Counted from the first letter of the stretch, positions 1 to 8,590 are shown. The stretch: 36,251 nucleotides of DNA from Alphaproteobacteria bacterium (GCA_021775935.1 JAJFGY010000090.1:1-36251); one strand, 5' to 3'. Program-made: numbers and translations. The notes: generated by a model not told the origin, from the sequence alone.

Positions 1-2
1 GC

Positions 3-236
3 CTGGAACTCGCTCAGGGAACTCATAAGCTGGGTAAAGTAATGGCGGAGCATGTTGGTGAGGCGGTTGCCCGCACCCCCGTCGAGATGTGCCGTGCCAC
101 TCGTGGCGATATCCTGTTCGTGAAGGCTCTAACGCTCCACAGATCTCAGAAAGCCAGCACGAACAACAACCGCAGGACTTTGCGGATCGACTATTGCGCG
201 AGCACGCTACCCAAACCGCTCGAGTGGGCGATGTGA
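3..236 (+). CDS. Phytanoyl-CoA dioxygenase family protein, C-terminal part only
   Basis: The reading frame is open from the window edge and ends at a TGA, so the gene starts outside the window. The visible 77 residues contain RGDILFVKALTLHRSQ followed by a few Asn and then RRTLRIDY. In PhyH-type Fe(II)/2-oxoglutarate oxygenases this tail supplies the distal iron-binding His (here in LHRS) and an Arg that grips 2-oxoglutarate. The proximal HxD is not in view. The next gene starts 12 bases downstream on the same strand, so this is probably the upstream member of the operon running to 4761. Members hydroxylate acyl-CoAs or other small molecules; the substrate cannot be told. Confidence 0.7.
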   Translation: MELAQGTHKLGKVMAEHVGEAVARTPVEMCRATRGDILFVKALTLHRSQKASTNNNRRTLRIDYCASTLPKPLEWAM

Positions 237-248
237 CGGAAGAAGACA

Positions 249-854
249 GTGACGACCATTGACTATTTTTTCTCAACCCTCTCGACGTGGAGTTATGTGG
301 GCACCCGCACCTTTCGCGAGATCGCGCAGCGTCATGGTGCGCTTGTCCGCCATAAGCCGACCAACCTGCTCACGCTGTTTGACGCGACCGGGGGGTTGCC
401 TGCGGGTCAGCGCCCACCGCAGCGTCAGGCGTGGCGGAAGATAGAGATGGCGCGCTGGAGCAAGAAACGCGACCTGCCAATGAATATGGACCCCGCCCAC
501 TGGCCGGTTAATCCACGCCTCGCCGATGGCATGGTCATTGCGGCAATTGAGAACCATGGGGAAGAGGATGCAGGGCGTCTCGCAGACGCTTTGATGCGCG
601 CGGTCTGGGAGGAAGAACGCGACATCTCTGAGGGTGAAGCAGTTGGGAGAATTGCAGATGGTTGCGCTCTCCCAGGCGCTCTCCTTGTTGACGCAGCGTC
701 CAGCTCAGATATCTCAGAGGTGATCAAACAAAATACCCGGGATGCGATTGAGAGAGGCCTCTTTGGCGCGCCCTCCTATTGTCTTGGGCGTGAATTCTTC
801 TGGGGCCAGGACAGGCTCGACATGCTGGAAGACGCACTCAAGGAACTAAGCTGA
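249..854 (+). CDS. DsbA-family / 2-hydroxychromene-2-carboxylate isomerase-like protein
   Basis: 201 residues starting at GTG. The N-terminus (TIDYFFSTLSTWSYVGTRTF) is the thioredoxin-like first strand and helix of the HCCA isomerase / kappa-GST group, with Ser where DsbA has Cys. The C-terminal FGAPSYCLGREFFWGQDRLD is the typical cis-Pro and end segment of the family. Known members are glutathione-dependent isomerases of aromatic breakdown, but many homologues sit in lipid-catabolism operons with no proven substrate. It lies between a PhyH dioxygenase and two crotonases, so a role in acyl or ring-fission product isomerisation is possible. Only the family is secure. Confidence 0.8.
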   Translation: MTTIDYFFSTLSTWSYVGTRTFREIAQRHGALVRHKPTNLLTLFDATGGLPAGQRPPQRQAWRKIEMARWSKKRDLPMNMDPAHWPVNPRLADGMVIAAIENHGEEDAGRLADALMRAVWEEERDISEGEAVGRIADGCALPGALLVDAASSSDISEVIKQNTRDAIERGLFGAPSYCLGREFFWGQDRLDMLEDALKELS

Positions 855-923
855 CATTACTCGCCATCGCCAGTGGTGCCCGTTACACTTCTCCCAACAA
901 AACATAATCCTGGGGAGGAGAAG

Positions 924-1724
924 ATGACCTACGATCAGATCATCTATGAGACGAAGGGCACCATTGCGCTCATTACATTGAACCGTCCAGACCGGTTGAA
1001 CGCCTGGACACCGCAAATGATGGAAGAGCTCGCCCATGCAATTGAAACCGCTAATAATGACAAGAGCGTCGGTTCAATAGTGATGACCGGCGCGGGGCGT
1101 GGTTTTTGTGCAGGCGCAGATATTGAAAGCACCTTCAAAACCCGCATCGACGGAAACGACCCGGGAAACGATACAGCTGGCGGTTCTGGTGGTGTCCCTG
1201 CCACGGTTGATTGGATCAAACTTGTGCGCGATGCCAAACCCCTCATCGCTGCGGTGAACGGTCCGGCAGTTGGCATTGGCGTCACCATGATCCTGCCTTT
1301 CGATGTGATCGTCACATCTGAGGCAGCAAAGTTCGGCATGGTTTTTGTGAAAATGGGCATCGTGCCGGAACTTGCCTCAAGTCATTTCCTGATCTCGCGC
1401 ATGGGGTGGGGCAAGGCGAGTGAGATGATGCTCTCCGCGCGTCTCTATTCGGGCCAGGAAGCTGCAGACTGGGGCCTGGCAGAGCATTGCGTGTCACCCA
1501 ACGAACTTTTGGACAAAGCGTTTGAGATCGGGGAGCAAATCGCGACCAATCCAGACACGCAGCTTCGGATGACCAAAAAGCTGCTGACCGAAAATGCGAC
1601 CACGACCGACCTGGACGCCGCACAGAAGCTGGAAACAAAATTTCTGCATGAATGTTGGGAGACGCCAGAGCACGAAGAAGCGGTGAATGCCTTCCTCGAA
1701 AAACGCCCCGCAACCTTCCGCTAA
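924..1724 (+). CDS. Crotonase-fold enzyme, probably delta3-delta2-enoyl-CoA isomerase type
   Basis: 266 residues. The ATG at 924 is chosen because GGGGAGGAG sits just before it; the frame is open further upstream without a good ribosome site. The CoA-binding loop GFCAGADI (about 60-67) and the oxyanion region VNGPAVGIG (about 111-119) identify the crotonase fold. The two Glu residues of true enoyl-CoA hydratases are absent (Thr121 and Phe141 at those positions). A Glu149 in GIVPEL matches the single catalytic Glu of the ECI-type isomerases, whose family motif is PE followed by small residues. It is therefore more likely to shift a 3-enoyl-CoA double bond to the 2-position than to hydrate. It is second to a related crotonase 25 bases downstream. 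Confidence 0.85.
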   Translation: MTYDQIIYETKGTIALITLNRPDRLNAWTPQMMEELAHAIETANNDKSVGSIVMTGAGRGFCAGADIESTFKTRIDGNDPGNDTAGGSGGVPATVDWIKLVRDAKPLIAAVNGPAVGIGVTMILPFDVIVTSEAAKFGMVFVKMGIVPELASSHFLISRMGWGKASEMMLSARLYSGQEAADWGLAEHCVSPNELLDKAFEIGEQIATNPDTQLRMTKKLLTENATTTDLDAAQKLETKFLHECWETPEHEEAVNAFLEKRPATFR

Positions 1725-1749
1725 CGTCTTCGCATAAGAGAGGTGCCCT

Positions 1750-2628
1750 ATGGCAGACGTCGATGTAGAGATTGAGAAGGGCCGCATGCGGCTCACACTC
1801 AACCGTCCAGAAAAGCGCAATGCGCTATCGTTTGAGGTGCAACGCTTGCTGTGTGAGGCCCTATGGGACGCGGACAATGACCGCGATGTGCATTCCGTCA
1901 TCTTGCGCGGTGCGGGGCAAGATTTCTGCGCGGGCTACGACCTGGCAGGCGCGGCACCCCGTGATCCAGATCGCAATCAGCGCGGTGGGTCCAGCATTGA
2001 TGATGATATCTGGCAGCTGGAGCGCCAACAGCGCTTCCGCATGGCGATATTTGACATGCACAAGCCAGTGATTGCCCAGCTCCATGGACGCTGTCTGGCA
2101 GGTGGCACCGACATCGCGTTTCTGAGTGACATGGTGATCGCGGCCGATGACGCCGTGATTGCCTTTCCGCCGGCGCGGGATCTGGGCTCACTCCCCAATC
2201 AGATGTGGCTTTATCATTGTGGGCCGCAATGGGCGAAACGGCTACTCCTGACAGGTGACAGCATCACCGGCAAAGAAGCCCAGGACATTGGGCTCGTGAT
2301 GAAGGCGGTACCGGCAGATCAGCTCGAAGCCGAGGTTGAAGGTCTGGCGGACCGGTTGGCCATGATTGACCCGGATCTGCTGACCACGCAAAAGCGCGTC
2401 GTCAATTTGGGCCTCGAGTTGATGGGGGCAAGGACCCTTCAGCGGCTGGCCTGTGAAAACGATGCCCGGGGGCATCGCGCGAAGGCGGCGGATACTTTCC
2501 GCCAGAACGCAGCGGAAAAGGGCCTGAAGGAAGCTTTCAAAGAACGTGACGGGAAATTTGGAGACGGCCGCGTCCGGGTTCATGGTCCCGAAATTCGCGA
2601 CACAGATGGAAACTTGGTGGGGGAATAA
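1750..2628 (+). CDS. Enoyl-CoA hydratase/isomerase family protein of unclear reaction
   Basis: 292 residues. The crotonase hallmarks are DFCAGYDL (about 58-65) and the oxyanion segment GRCLAGGTD (about 113-121). Asp121 replaces the first catalytic Glu of hydratases, and the second position falls in FPPARDLG, where there is no Glu. A charged C-terminal extension (ending RDTDGNLVGE) is longer than in classical hydratases. The stop TAA is followed directly by the ATG of the hydrolase gene, indicating translational coupling. Members with such changes include dehalogenases, decarboxylases, hydrolases and isomerases, so the reaction should be left open. Acyl-CoA as substrate class is likely from the fold. 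Confidence 0.85.
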   Translation: MADVDVEIEKGRMRLTLNRPEKRNALSFEVQRLLCEALWDADNDRDVHSVILRGAGQDFCAGYDLAGAAPRDPDRNQRGGSSIDDDIWQLERQQRFRMAIFDMHKPVIAQLHGRCLAGGTDIAFLSDMVIAADDAVIAFPPARDLGSLPNQMWLYHCGPQWAKRLLLTGDSITGKEAQDIGLVMKAVPADQLEAEVEGLADRLAMIDPDLLTTQKRVVNLGLELMGARTLQRLACENDARGHRAKAADTFRQNAAEKGLKEAFKERDGKFGDGRVRVHGPEIRDTDGNLVGE

Positions 2629-3810
2629 ATGACAGCCGCAAAACAACATGAAGTCGAAAGGCTGCCAGTCTTTCTTCACTGGCAGGAAAAGTCGGCTTTC
2701 AAGGAAACCTATGCAGGCGCCCTCGACACGATTGTGGTGGAAGGCCAGTACCTGAAACCGAAAGACGCGCCGTCGGATACGATCCTCATCTTCATGCATC
2801 CAACGGGTACGATGAACTTGTTGCCCATGCCAAATGCGCTGGCCGCATCAGGCGTTCATTGTCTGTGTTGTGGCAGTCGGTACCCCCACAATGATACGGC
2901 ATTGATCATGGAAAAGGTCATTCTCGATCTTGGCCAATACATCAAATATGCCAAAGAGAAACTTGGCTTTAAGAAAGTCATCCTCGCCGGGTGGTCTGGC
3001 GGGGGCTCGCTCTCTATGTTTTATCAATCTCAGGCAGAAAAGCCGACCATCACAGCAACACCGGCGGGCGACGCCGTAGACGTTGTCGGCGCAAATCTTA
3101 TTCCCGCCGATGCGGTGTTGCAGCTGGCAGCACATGTAAGCCGGGCGATTATTCTGACGGAATGGCTGGACGCGTCTATCGTGGATGAAAATGATCTCTC
3201 CAGCCGCGACGTTGAACTCAATCTCTACGACCCGGATAACCCGAACCAGCCCACTTACTCAGACGCCTATGTGGCGCGATACCGTGCGGCGCAGGTCGCG
3301 CGCTCAAAACGCATTGATGATTTTGTCTGGAACAAATTGGATGAGTTGAAGAAGGCGGGGCTGCCGAACGAAGAATTTGGCTTTGTCGTTCACGGCACGA
3401 TGGCCGATCCTCGCTGGCTTGACCTGAATGTCGATCCAAATGACCGCAAGGGCCCCAATTGGTGTTTTATGGGCGACCCCAAAACCGTGAACATGATGCC
3501 CGCAGGGCTTGCCCGTTTCTGTTCGCTCCGCGCCTGGCTGTCGCAATGGTCCATCGAACATTCCCGCGCCAAGGGGCCAGAATGTGCCGGTGACGTCAGC
3601 GTTCCCATTCTCGTCATTGAGAACAGTGCAGATGATGGCTGCACACCAAGCCACGCCAAACGCCTGTTAGAAGGTGTACAGCACAGTGACAAAGAGTTTC
3701 ATGTGATCGAGGGCGCAACCCACTATTATATCGGTCAGCCAGACAAGATGGCTGAGGCAGTGGGTGTCCTCACCGACTGGCTGAAGAGAAAATCCCTTCT
3801 GGAAGCTTGA
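2629..3810 (+). CDS. Alpha/beta hydrolase, large form
   Basis: 393 residues, starting on the base after the previous stop. The nucleophile elbow is GWSGGG with Ser123. The oxyanion strand ends in FMHPTG (about 55-60) instead of the usual HG. A C-terminal acid lies in ENSADDGC and the catalytic His is probably in GATHYY (about 365). There is no signal peptide, so it should be cytosolic. Length beyond the usual 280 to 300 residues comes from an insertion between the nucleophile and the acid (about 130-320), probably a lid. In the operon it follows two crotonases, so a ring-opening, C-C bond or ester hydrolase acting on an acyl or keto intermediate is plausible, but no substrate can be named. 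Confidence 0.8.
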   Translation: MTAAKQHEVERLPVFLHWQEKSAFKETYAGALDTIVVEGQYLKPKDAPSDTILIFMHPTGTMNLLPMPNALAASGVHCLCCGSRYPHNDTALIMEKVILDLGQYIKYAKEKLGFKKVILAGWSGGGSLSMFYQSQAEKPTITATPAGDAVDVVGANLIPADAVLQLAAHVSRAIILTEWLDASIVDENDLSSRDVELNLYDPDNPNQPTYSDAYVARYRAAQVARSKRIDDFVWNKLDELKKAGLPNEEFGFVVHGTMADPRWLDLNVDPNDRKGPNWCFMGDPKTVNMMPAGLARFCSLRAWLSQWSIEHSRAKGPECAGDVSVPILVIENSADDGCTPSHAKRLLEGVQHSDKEFHVIEGATHYYIGQPDKMAEAVGVLTDWLKRKSLLEA

Positions 3811-3822
3811 AAGTACAAACAC

Positions 3823-4761
3823 GTGAATATGGCGACTTCCCCATCTGTTGATCCCGTTCGTTTGGGTTTTGAACGTGCAGAGGGCATGCAGTCCTTTCTG
3901 GAATGGAAAAGTGGAGAAGGCCTTCCGCCTCTTCATTTTGCCCATGCTAATGGCTTTAACGGATCGACCTATCAGAAACTTCTGGCGCCACTGGCGGATC
4001 GTTTTCACATCAGAGCCTGGGATGCCCGCGGCCACGGGCAGACGAGCCTCACAGCCGACCCACAGACGCAAACCAGTTGGTACCGCTATAGCGATGATCT
4101 GGTGGCCCTGCTTGAGCGATTTGCCGACGACGCTGGGGCCCCTGTTCTTCTGGCAGGTCACTCTATGGGGGGCACCACCAGCATATTGGCCGCCGCCCGG
4201 CGTCCTGATCTCGTGCGGGGGCTGGTTCTTCTTGATCCTGTGATGATCCGGCGCAATCAGGGCCGCATGCTGCAATGGATGCGCAGGCTGGGCATTGGTC
4301 TAGGCCCTCATGATCTGGCGACCGGTGCAGAGCGTCGTCGGTCTGTCTTTCCAGACCGGAAGACCATGGTGGAGAAATATACAGGCCGCGGGGCTTTCAC
4401 TACATGGCCGGTTGAGATGATCGCAGACTATGTTGCCGGTGGCACCCGAGACCTGCCCAATGGCGATGTAGAACTCACCTGTGCGCCTGCGTGGGAGGCC
4501 GCGAACTTTCGCGGTCATGAGCATGATACGTTTCATGCACTCCACAAAGTCACATGCCCGATCACCCTGGTCTATGCGGGCATTGGAACCACATGCAGAG
4601 GGGATGCGCCACAGATCATTGGACGTCAGGACAAGAAAGCCACAATCCTGCGAGTGGGGACGGCGACGCATTTCCTTCCAATGGAATATCCTGATATTAC
4701 GCGGCGCGAAATTCTGACGCTTTCAGCGAGGCTAAACGCACAAAAAGACCCAAAACGTTAA
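3823..4761 (+). CDS. Alpha/beta hydrolase
   Basis: 312 residues counted from GTG at 3823; an ATG at 3829 two codons later is an equally possible start, and neither has a strong ribosome site. The oxyanion motif FAHANGFNG (about 39-47), the strand-4 motif WDARGHG (about 66-72) and the nucleophile elbow GHSMGG (Ser114) are all present. The C-terminal His is probably in TATHFLPME. It is the last gene of the rightward operon, 12 bases after the other hydrolase. Two sequence-unrelated hydrolases in tandem suggest two hydrolytic steps or two substrate sizes in one pathway. Carboxylesterase or lactonase activity is possible. Confidence 0.82.
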   Translation: MNMATSPSVDPVRLGFERAEGMQSFLEWKSGEGLPPLHFAHANGFNGSTYQKLLAPLADRFHIRAWDARGHGQTSLTADPQTQTSWYRYSDDLVALLERFADDAGAPVLLAGHSMGGTTSILAAARRPDLVRGLVLLDPVMIRRNQGRMLQWMRRLGIGLGPHDLATGAERRRSVFPDRKTMVEKYTGRGAFTTWPVEMIADYVAGGTRDLPNGDVELTCAPAWEAANFRGHEHDTFHALHKVTCPITLVYAGIGTTCRGDAPQIIGRQDKKATILRVGTATHFLPMEYPDITRREILTLSARLNAQKDPKR

Positions 4762-4837
4762 GGTTTTTTGGCCGTATTGCTGCCTTAATCCGCCGCCATC
4801 CTCCCCTCGGGTACGTTATTCATTGTGAGGGTTTCAA

Positions 4838-5278
4838 ATGAGCCGGACTGGGCTGGCAGTGGCGTTAAGCATGTGTCTTTTTGTAAGTGGAACTGCACTT
4901 GCAGAAGATGCACGCTATTCAATGACCGAAACCGCCGACGGTTTTTTGCGCCTTGATACGCAATCAGGCGAAGTGTCCCATTGCCGCGAAAAGGCAGGCG
5001 GTTTTAGCTGTGAACTGGCAGCAGACGAGCGCGCCGCCTATGAGGCTGAAATTGCAGGCTTGGCTGATCGCCTGGAGCGGTTGGAGGCGAAGACACCTGC
5101 CGAACGGGCAGGCGTGCCAACAGATGAAGAACTTGACCAAGCCTTTGGCTTCTTTGAAACTATGACGAAGCGTTTTGCAAGAGCTGCACGTGTCTTTGGC
5201 GACGAGATGCAGAAGATGGACGAAGAGCTTCAGCAAAACCCGTTACGCGATGATGAGAAGTCAGAGAACGGTACGTAA
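4838..5278 (+). CDS. Exported small protein of unknown function
   Basis: 146 residues with a clear Sec signal (hydrophobic segment about 6-20, cleavage likely after GTALA). The mature part begins with a short cysteine-containing domain: YSMTETADGFLRLDT, then SHCREKAGGFSCEL, with two Cys that could form a disulfide in the periplasm. A helical, probably coiled-coil segment follows (EAEIAGLADRLERLEAK), then a charged tail. GAGGG precedes the ATG. This layout resembles small uncharacterised exported proteins common in alphaproteobacteria. It lies 76 bases after the catabolic operon and upstream of an equally small gene, probably as a separate unit. No function is claimed. Confidence 0.7.
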   Translation: MSRTGLAVALSMCLFVSGTALAEDARYSMTETADGFLRLDTQSGEVSHCREKAGGFSCELAADERAAYEAEIAGLADRLERLEAKTPAERAGVPTDEELDQAFGFFETMTKRFARAARVFGDEMQKMDEELQQNPLRDDEKSENGT

Positions 5279-5309
5279 AACGGAACGTGAGCATCAGGAG
5301 CATGACACC

Positions 5310-5558
5310 ATGATTTTGAAATTCGACGAACCAGATCCGCAACGCGCGGAAAAAGAAGCTGAGATCAAAAAGCTCGACGAGCGCAGTCTCCGCAAGCTGT
5401 ACAATGACACGCGAGCGGCAGCAAAAGCCGCCCGCAAGTCACTGAACATGGAAGAATTGTACCGTCTTGTGCGGGGTACGAAAACGATCCAGCGTATCGC
5501 GGGCGAGCGTGGCATCATCATTCGCTCCCTGCGTCTGCCACAGATTGTCCGGCCCTGA
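5310..5558 (+). CDS. Small basic, helical protein of unknown function
   Basis: 82 residues from the ATG at 5310, chosen because CAGGAG lies nine bases upstream and the frame further upstream overlaps the exported-protein gene. The sequence is rich in Lys, Arg, Glu and Ala and predicts as helices (KEAEIKKLDERSLRKLYN, then an Ala/Lys helix), followed by RGTKTIQRIAGERG. Such composition fits a nucleic-acid-binding or coiled-coil protein but no family is recognised. Its stop is only three bases from the stop of the convergent acyl-CoA dehydrogenase gene, leaving no room for an ordinary terminator. Confidence 0.6.
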   Translation: MILKFDEPDPQRAEKEAEIKKLDERSLRKLYNDTRAAAKAARKSLNMEELYRLVRGTKTIQRIAGERGIIIRSLRLPQIVRP

Positions 5559-5561
5559 CCG

Positions 5562-6710
5562 TCAAGCACCGCGTGACGAATATTCTTTCGTGAGGGCAGC
5601 GCCGATGCGCTCGTTCATCATTTCGATGGAGCCGTCTGTGTAGCCTAGAATTTTGGCTGAGATGAGATGGCGCCCAAGGCCGTATTCGTCGCGTAGACCA
5701 TTTGCTCCCATCGCCTGAAGGCATGTCTCGATGAGAGGGACAGCGCGTTCCGTCGCAAATTTTTTTGCTTGCGCTGCAGGTGTAACCGCATCTTCCCCTG
5801 CATCAATCAACACGCCTGCCGCATGGGTCAAAGCGCGCATCGCTTCCAATTCTGTCGCCACATTGGCCAATGACCATTTCAGACCCTGGTGCTCAAGAAG
5901 GGGTTTGCCGAAAGTGCTGCGCGAGGCTCCGTACCTAACCGCTTTCTCCAACGCGTCGGCCACAATCCCCGCACACATGGCAGCCACATAAACGCGCGCG
6001 CCATTCACGCCGGACATGGCTGACTTAAAGCCATCTCCCGGGCCGCCCAACACGTCTGCATCTGCGACAAAGAAACGATCAAGTTTAAACCCGCCAGCCC
6101 CAATGGCATGGCCTCCAGCAAGAGCGTAGGGCTCCACGCGAGAAAAACCGGGCTTGGTTGCGTCAACCAGGAACGACCCAACATCCCGCCAACCAGCGTC
6201 AGGATCACCCCGGTCGCATTTTGCATAGGTCACAAAAAGTTCGGCAATCTCACCATTGGTAATCCAGCCCTTTTCGCCGGTCAGTTCCCAGCCGCCGTCT
6301 ACTTTCACAGCCTGGGTTGTGATGCCTGCAAAGTCACTGCCTGCGCCGGGTTCAGAAAGAGCGGTGGCGGCAAACAGATCGCCAGCAAGAATGCGCGGCA
6401 CATAGTCGGCAATGTGTCGGGCATTTCCGCCAGTCGCAAGCTTTGAGGCGACATTCTGTGTGTTGATGAGCGCGAAAGTGAAGGCCATGTCACCGCGAGA
6501 CATTTCCTCGCACACTGCGAGTTTTGTGAGAAACGAGAGGCCGAAGCCGCCGGCTTCCGGGGGTGTTTCCAGTTTGAACAGGCCAGCATCGGCCGCCTGA
6601 CGCAGCGCGCCAACAGGCTGGCATTTCGCAGCTTCCCAGCTGGCTGCATTGGGTTTGATCACCTCGCGTCGAAACTGCGCAGCGACTTCCAAAAATTCAG
6701 ACGCGTTCAT
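5562..6710 (-). CDS. Acyl-CoA dehydrogenase with Asp at the usual catalytic Glu position
   Basis: 382 residues, the usual length. FAD-binding landmarks are SEPGAGSDF (about 118-126) and GWITNGEIA (about 148-156). ARYGASRSTFGKPL-type and QAMGANGLRDEYGLGR segments mark the C-terminal helical domain. The end reads GYTDGSIEMMNERI, where medium-chain-type enzymes have Y-E-G-T; Asp therefore occupies the position of the catalytic base. The alternative Glu used by isovaleryl- and long-chain-type enzymes is also missing (GVNGARV has Ala). Start ATG follows GAAGG. It is the last gene of a leftward operon, 15 bases after the third thioesterase, and probably desaturates an acyl-CoA unless the Asp makes it inactive. 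Confidence 0.9.
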   Translation of the reverse strand: MNASEFLEVAAQFRREVIKPNAASWEAAKCQPVGALRQAADAGLFKLETPPEAGGFGLSFLTKLAVCEEMSRGDMAFTFALINTQNVASKLATGGNARHIADYVPRILAGDLFAATALSEPGAGSDFAGITTQAVKVDGGWELTGEKGWITNGEIAELFVTYAKCDRGDPDAGWRDVGSFLVDATKPGFSRVEPYALAGGHAIGAGGFKLDRFFVADADVLGGPGDGFKSAMSGVNGARVYVAAMCAGIVADALEKAVRYGASRSTFGKPLLEHQGLKWSLANVATELEAMRALTHAAGVLIDAGEDAVTPAAQAKKFATERAVPLIETCLQAMGANGLRDEYGLGRHLISAKILGYTDGSIEMMNERIGAALTKEYSSRGA

Positions 6711-6725
6711 GGCAGACCTTCTTTC

Positions 6726-7643
6726 TTAGACGCTCAATCCTGGCACAATAAATGTCTCGAGGCCCGCCTTCATGTCAGGCGGAATGGGTATGGCTTTGCG
6801 CGCAACCAGGTCGAGTGCAATTGCTACCGCTTCGGCAGTGGCGACACATGCGCCGGTTTCAACATCGAACAGCCAGTGCGCCCATGTGTAGGTCTTGTCG
6901 GTCACCTCTTTGAGGCCGCTCCTGAGGGTCAACACATCGCCAACCTTCGGCGCATCGCGATAGACAAAGCGATATTCCAGCGCTGCACCACCCGTCGTGC
7001 TGTCTTTTGAGCGGTCATCGCCTCGGGTGAGAGCGAGGAGGTTTGGAATGGAATCTGAGACAATGCCCATGAACCGCCGTGTTGCCAGAAAATCTCCGGC
7101 GACACACCAGTCACGCAGGACGTCACCCTGGAACGTCGTGATAAGGCCCATCTCGTCAGCGTCGGCAAGCAACGGGGCGGCACGCGGGGGCGTAAGCTCC
7201 AGGCCCCGCGGCCTGCCATGCTTTGGGACGTCTGTTTGGAAGTTCTGAGCACGCGCGATCATGGCATCAGAAATGGGAACCTGATGCCTGTCCTCATCAG
7301 ACCGTAAAGAGGCATGGGCGAGGAAAGTCGCGGCCACCTCGCCCGAAACGGTATTCACCATTTCAAAATAGCAGGTGAGCCGATGGGCATCCGCATCAAC
7401 AACACCGCCTCGAATGAAAATGGGTGCGCCGGGTCTTTGCTCGCGCAGAAACCGAATGTGATGATCTTCTGCGACAAGGCGGGCATTGGTGCGCGCAATT
7501 TCATCACGCCCATGTCCCAGATGAATGGCAAGGGCTGAAAGGGCGCTCGTCGCCTTCTCCGAATAGAATTGCACATTCATATGGCCCATTCCGTCTGTTT
7601 CCCAGGTTTGGACCGAGCTGCGATAAAGCTCCGTAAGGCTCAT
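6726..7643 (-). CDS. Double-hotdog thioesterase, paralogue 1
   Basis: 305 residues from the ATG at 7643, which has AAGGAGA in front; the frame extends upstream but lacks a ribosome site. The first hotdog domain has the active-site segment TDGMGHMNVQFY with Asp17, matching the catalytic Asp of 4-hydroxybenzoyl-CoA thioesterase-like enzymes. The second domain (about 165-290) keeps the fold signature HWLFDVETGACVATAE but its counterpart segment reads VLRDWCVAGDFLATRRF, so the second site looks lost. It shares the whole architecture with the two genes upstream at 7681-8589 and 8591-9442. Likely hydrolyses an acyl-CoA or acyl-ACP in the cytosol. Confidence 0.85.
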   Translation of the reverse strand: MSLTELYRSSVQTWETDGMGHMNVQFYSEKATSALSALAIHLGHGRDEIARTNARLVAEDHHIRFLREQRPGAPIFIRGGVVDADAHRLTCYFEMVNTVSGEVAATFLAHASLRSDEDRHQVPISDAMIARAQNFQTDVPKHGRPRGLELTPPRAAPLLADADEMGLITTFQGDVLRDWCVAGDFLATRRFMGIVSDSIPNLLALTRGDDRSKDSTTGGAALEYRFVYRDAPKVGDVLTLRSGLKEVTDKTYTWAHWLFDVETGACVATAEAVAIALDLVARKAIPIPPDMKAGLETFIVPGLSV

Positions 7644-7680
7644 GAATGTCTCCTTGATGTGGGGATGGGAAGCGATGCTC

Positions 7681-8589
7681 TCAGCCGAGGCGGTCGCGAA
7701 TTTCGTCAGGGAGGTCAACCGCGCGGCGGGTCTCCCGGGAGATGAGGAGCGCCGTGCCCTCTGCGGCGGCAGCAGGTTCCCCGGTCTCCGCATCAAACAT
7801 CCAGTGGCGATAGCGCAAGGTCCTGGCATCCTGCGCTTCCAGGCCCGTGCGGACGAAAAGCGTCTGCCCGGCTTTCAGTTCGCGGAGATAGGCCAGCCGC
7901 ATTTCAACAGTTGCAGTGGCCAGGCCCTTGGCCTTCTGGGCGTGACGGTCGAGACCTGCCGCCGCCCACATGTGGCCCTGGCATTCTGAGAAACGTGCGA
8001 GATAGAAACGCGAATTCATATGATCGTTCGCATCGCACTCCCAGCGATTGACCGCAGAGCGGTTGGTTTCATGCATGCCCTTTGCCTGAGCGCGCGCGAG
8101 CGATACGTCGCGATCAAGCGATCCATCTGGTTGAGAGCGCGGTTGTGCTGCCTCTGGCCGCTCAACCATGATCTTTTCAGCCTGCATACGCATGGGATCA
8201 GTCCAGGGCACAAGCTTGCGCGCATTGAGATCAAAATGACCGACATCAACGCAGAGAGTTGCCGACAGGGCATCGGTCAAGGCGTTGCGGACTTCCTGAT
8301 AAATCCGCATGGTTTTATCATTCAGCGACAGCACACCTGACCGCACGGCAACCAGGTCACTTGCAAAAAGTTCCTTGTGAAAACGAATGTGATGTTCGAG
8401 CGCGACATAGGTCGTCCGCGCGGTTTGCTGATGTTCGTATCCGAGGCCCAAAAACGCTTGCTGGTGGAACGCCGCGTCAGATGTCTTGCCCATGTAGAAC
8501 TGGATGTTCATATGGCCCATCTCATCGCATTCCCATGGGTTCACATAGCCGCGATAGGTATCGATCATCTCGCCTCTCAAAGCACTCAT
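7681..8589 (-). CDS. Double-hotdog thioesterase, paralogue 2
   Basis: 302 residues from the ATG at 8589; an in-frame ATG at 8568 with GAGAGG just ahead is an alternative start. This copy has two complete active-site segments: WECDEMGHMNIQFY (Asp22) in the first domain and WECDANDHMNSRFY (Asp186) in the second. The second domain also carries the common signature HWMFDAETGEPAAAAE. It starts one base after the stop of paralogue 3, so translation is probably coupled. The internal similarity of its halves shows the double-hotdog arose from one hotdog domain; this copy seems closest to that state. Thioesterase activity is inferred from the motif; the acyl group is unknown. Confidence 0.87.
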   Translation of the reverse strand: MSALRGEMIDTYRGYVNPWECDEMGHMNIQFYMGKTSDAAFHQQAFLGLGYEHQQTARTTYVALEHHIRFHKELFASDLVAVRSGVLSLNDKTMRIYQEVRNALTDALSATLCVDVGHFDLNARKLVPWTDPMRMQAEKIMVERPEAAQPRSQPDGSLDRDVSLARAQAKGMHETNRSAVNRWECDANDHMNSRFYLARFSECQGHMWAAAGLDRHAQKAKGLATATVEMRLAYLRELKAGQTLFVRTGLEAQDARTLRYRHWMFDAETGEPAAAAEGTALLISRETRRAVDLPDEIRDRLG

Positions 8590-8590
8590 G

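Noticed and set aside
249-854. Naphthalene-type degradation cluster, suggested by the HCCA-isomerase-like gene
   Set aside because: No ring-hydroxylating dioxygenase, extradiol enzyme or aldolase is nearby; the family is broader than that pathway.
4740-4790. Terminator after the left operon (CCAAAAC ... TTTTTTGG)
   Set aside because: The pairing is AT-only and the loop placement poor; too weak to call.
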